Source of the DNA: Salibacter halophilus
GTDB taxonomy: Bacteria; Bacteroidota; Bacteroidia; Flavobacteriales_G; Salibacteraceae
Length of the DNA: 64,000 bases
NCBI RefSeq assembly: GCF_008806325.1
Contig: NZ_WACR01000006.1
Coordinates: 124,001 to 188,000 of the forward strand
Direction: 5' to 3'
Shown: positions 63,162 to 64,000 of the stretch, piece after piece
How the letters are laid out: each line of letters opens with the position of its first letter
Numbering within the stretch: the first letter of the stretch is position 1
Translations under genes and position numbers: made by a program
Notes under the pieces: generated by a model
The model's database searches: none
What the model was told of the DNA's origin: nothing
The model's input: the letters and a program-made list of their open reading frames with translations, nothing else

Positions 63162-64000
63162 TTACACTTTAATGTTCGTGTCAATGATGAATCCTTCAGG
63201 TTTTTGCGTCATATTGCGCGGTAACTTTTCCAGAATCGTGTTTTTGAGCGAGTCAATCAGTCGTTTTTTGAGAAATTGACGACTCACAACCAGACTGATT
63301 TCTCTGTAAGGATTGACATCGGGAATTTTCTTGAGCATATCCATTTTTCGTTTTGGAATATTGTCTGCTGCCAATTCCGGAATGAGCGTCATGCCGTTTT
63401 TGATTTCGACAATTCGTTTTAGAGACTCTATCGAATGACTCTCGTAGCGAAAATGGTTTTTGAACTCCTGTTCTTCGCGGTCGCTGCAAATATTAATGAC
63501 CTGATTCCTGAAACAGTTTCCTTCTTTCAAAAGCCATAATTCATCAACACGCAAGTCGTTTCTCGATAGTTCATCCTTGTAATAAGCGGGATGACTTGGC
63601 GATACATAAGCGTAGAATTTTTCGTAATAAAGTGGAATGAAAATAACGCCTTTCGTATCTACCGGAGTTGCAATAATTCCGGCATCCAAATCACCATTTT
63701 TGATTTTTGATATTGTCTCTTCAGTAATTTCTTCGCGAACATTGATGTTGACTTTTGGATGCTTGCTATTGAAATCGTTAATGAAATGCGGAATTAGATA
63801 AGGTGAAATTGTGGGGATTATGCCCAGTGTCAAGTTTCCTTTTATATCAGTGTTGAATTCTGAAACGATATCGGGAATTTTTCTCGATTGCTGAACCACT
63901 TCTTTGGCCTGTTCAATAATTTGAGCGCCTACTTCAGTTGGGATAATGGGCTTTCGAGTTCTGTCAAACAACACTACATCGAGCTCTTTTTCCAGGTTTT
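63162..64000 (-). CDS. oxyR: LysR-type redox regulator OxyR, 5' end cut by window edge
   Basis: The frame runs off the right edge, so the N-terminal helix-turn-helix is missing; reading into it, LEKELDVVLFDRTRKP is the start of the LysR linker. The substrate domain holds LLKEGNCFRNQVINICSD: two Cys nine residues apart in a CxRxQ pattern, as in E. coli OxyR (Cys199/208), strongly suggesting peroxide sensing by disulfide. Two target-type genes in the window (bcp, ferritin) fit its regulon by function, though I see no identified site. Confidence 0.88.
   Translation of the reverse strand, partial: NLEKELDVVLFDRTRKPIIPTEVGAQIIEQAKEVVQQSRKIPDIVSEFNTDIKGNLTLGIIPTISPYLIPHFINDFNSKHPKVNINVREEITEETISKIKNGDLDAGIIATPVDTKGVIFIPLYYEKFYAYVSPSHPAYYKDELSRNDLRVDELWLLKEGNCFRNQVINICSDREEQEFKNHFRYESHSIESLKRIVEIKNGMTLIPELAADNIPKRKMDMLKKIPDVNPYREISLVVSRQFLKKRLIDSLKNTILEKLPRNMTQKPEGFIIDTNIKV

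Noticed and set aside
1-64000. CRISPR arrays, insertion sequences, tRNA and rRNA genes
   Set aside because: I found no regularly spaced direct repeats with spacers, no transposase, no tRNA-like cloverleaf and no rRNA sequence.

Overview
The window looks like a chromosome segment of a marine-type Bacteroidota, probably class Flavobacteriia (inference). The pointers are C-terminal type IX secretion (T9SS) sorting domains on three secreted proteins, TAnnTTTG-type promoter boxes, a sufA-B-C-D-S-E operon followed by SufT-like and DUF2480 genes, a kynurenine-branch pair (3-hydroxyanthranilate dioxygenase and ACMSD), and an AT-leaning composition. Coding density is high. I see no rRNA, tRNA, CRISPR array, insertion sequence or prophage.

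Layout: 0-6 kb is a co-directional cell-surface acylation cassette (MBOAT, AlgX-like, MBOAT, SGNH-like, methyltransferase) whose first gene is cut by the left edge. 6-12.6 kb holds a class II Fic protein with an operator-like repeat array, hemB, lgt, an FAD-dependent dehydrogenase, a peroxiredoxin and an aldehyde dehydrogenase. 12.6-13.1 kb is the only gene-free stretch above 300 bases; its minus strand carries what looks like a structured RNA with a 23-codon ORF and a strong terminator. 13.1-17 kb: PhoH-PIN ATPase, thiL and small membrane or outer-membrane proteins. 17.2-23.7 kb: the iron-sulfur (SUF) operon behind a Bacteroidota promoter and a 12-bp inverted-repeat operator. 23.7-36 kb: SPOR-like protein, PurF-type amidotransferase, patatin/BamA-type autotransporter, kynurenine-branch genes, a two-component system, and a T9SS cargo protein. 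36-44.7 kb: flippase-like protein, metB-type enzyme, TrkA, SDR, and two tandem T9SS-exported M43 metalloproteases. 44.7-64 kb is mostly housekeeping: polA, threonine dehydrogenase, ferritin, RNase R, lpxH-queD-map-HAD operon, elbB, pepE, cysS, and an OxyR cut by the right edge.

The most striking signal is not a gene. The 11-mer GGNTCTGACCR (reverse YGGTCAGANCC) occurs 38 times, 19 in each orientation. Nearly all copies lie inside genes, in every reading frame, with a strictly purine base after the CC. From base composition I estimate well under one chance occurrence of the ten-base core in 64 kb. The density and lack of strand bias resemble DNA-uptake sequences of Neisseria and Pasteurellaceae, or HIP1-like iterated motifs, but the sequence matches none that I know. 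It may mark an undescribed uptake, repair, modification or nucleoid-organising system in this lineage.
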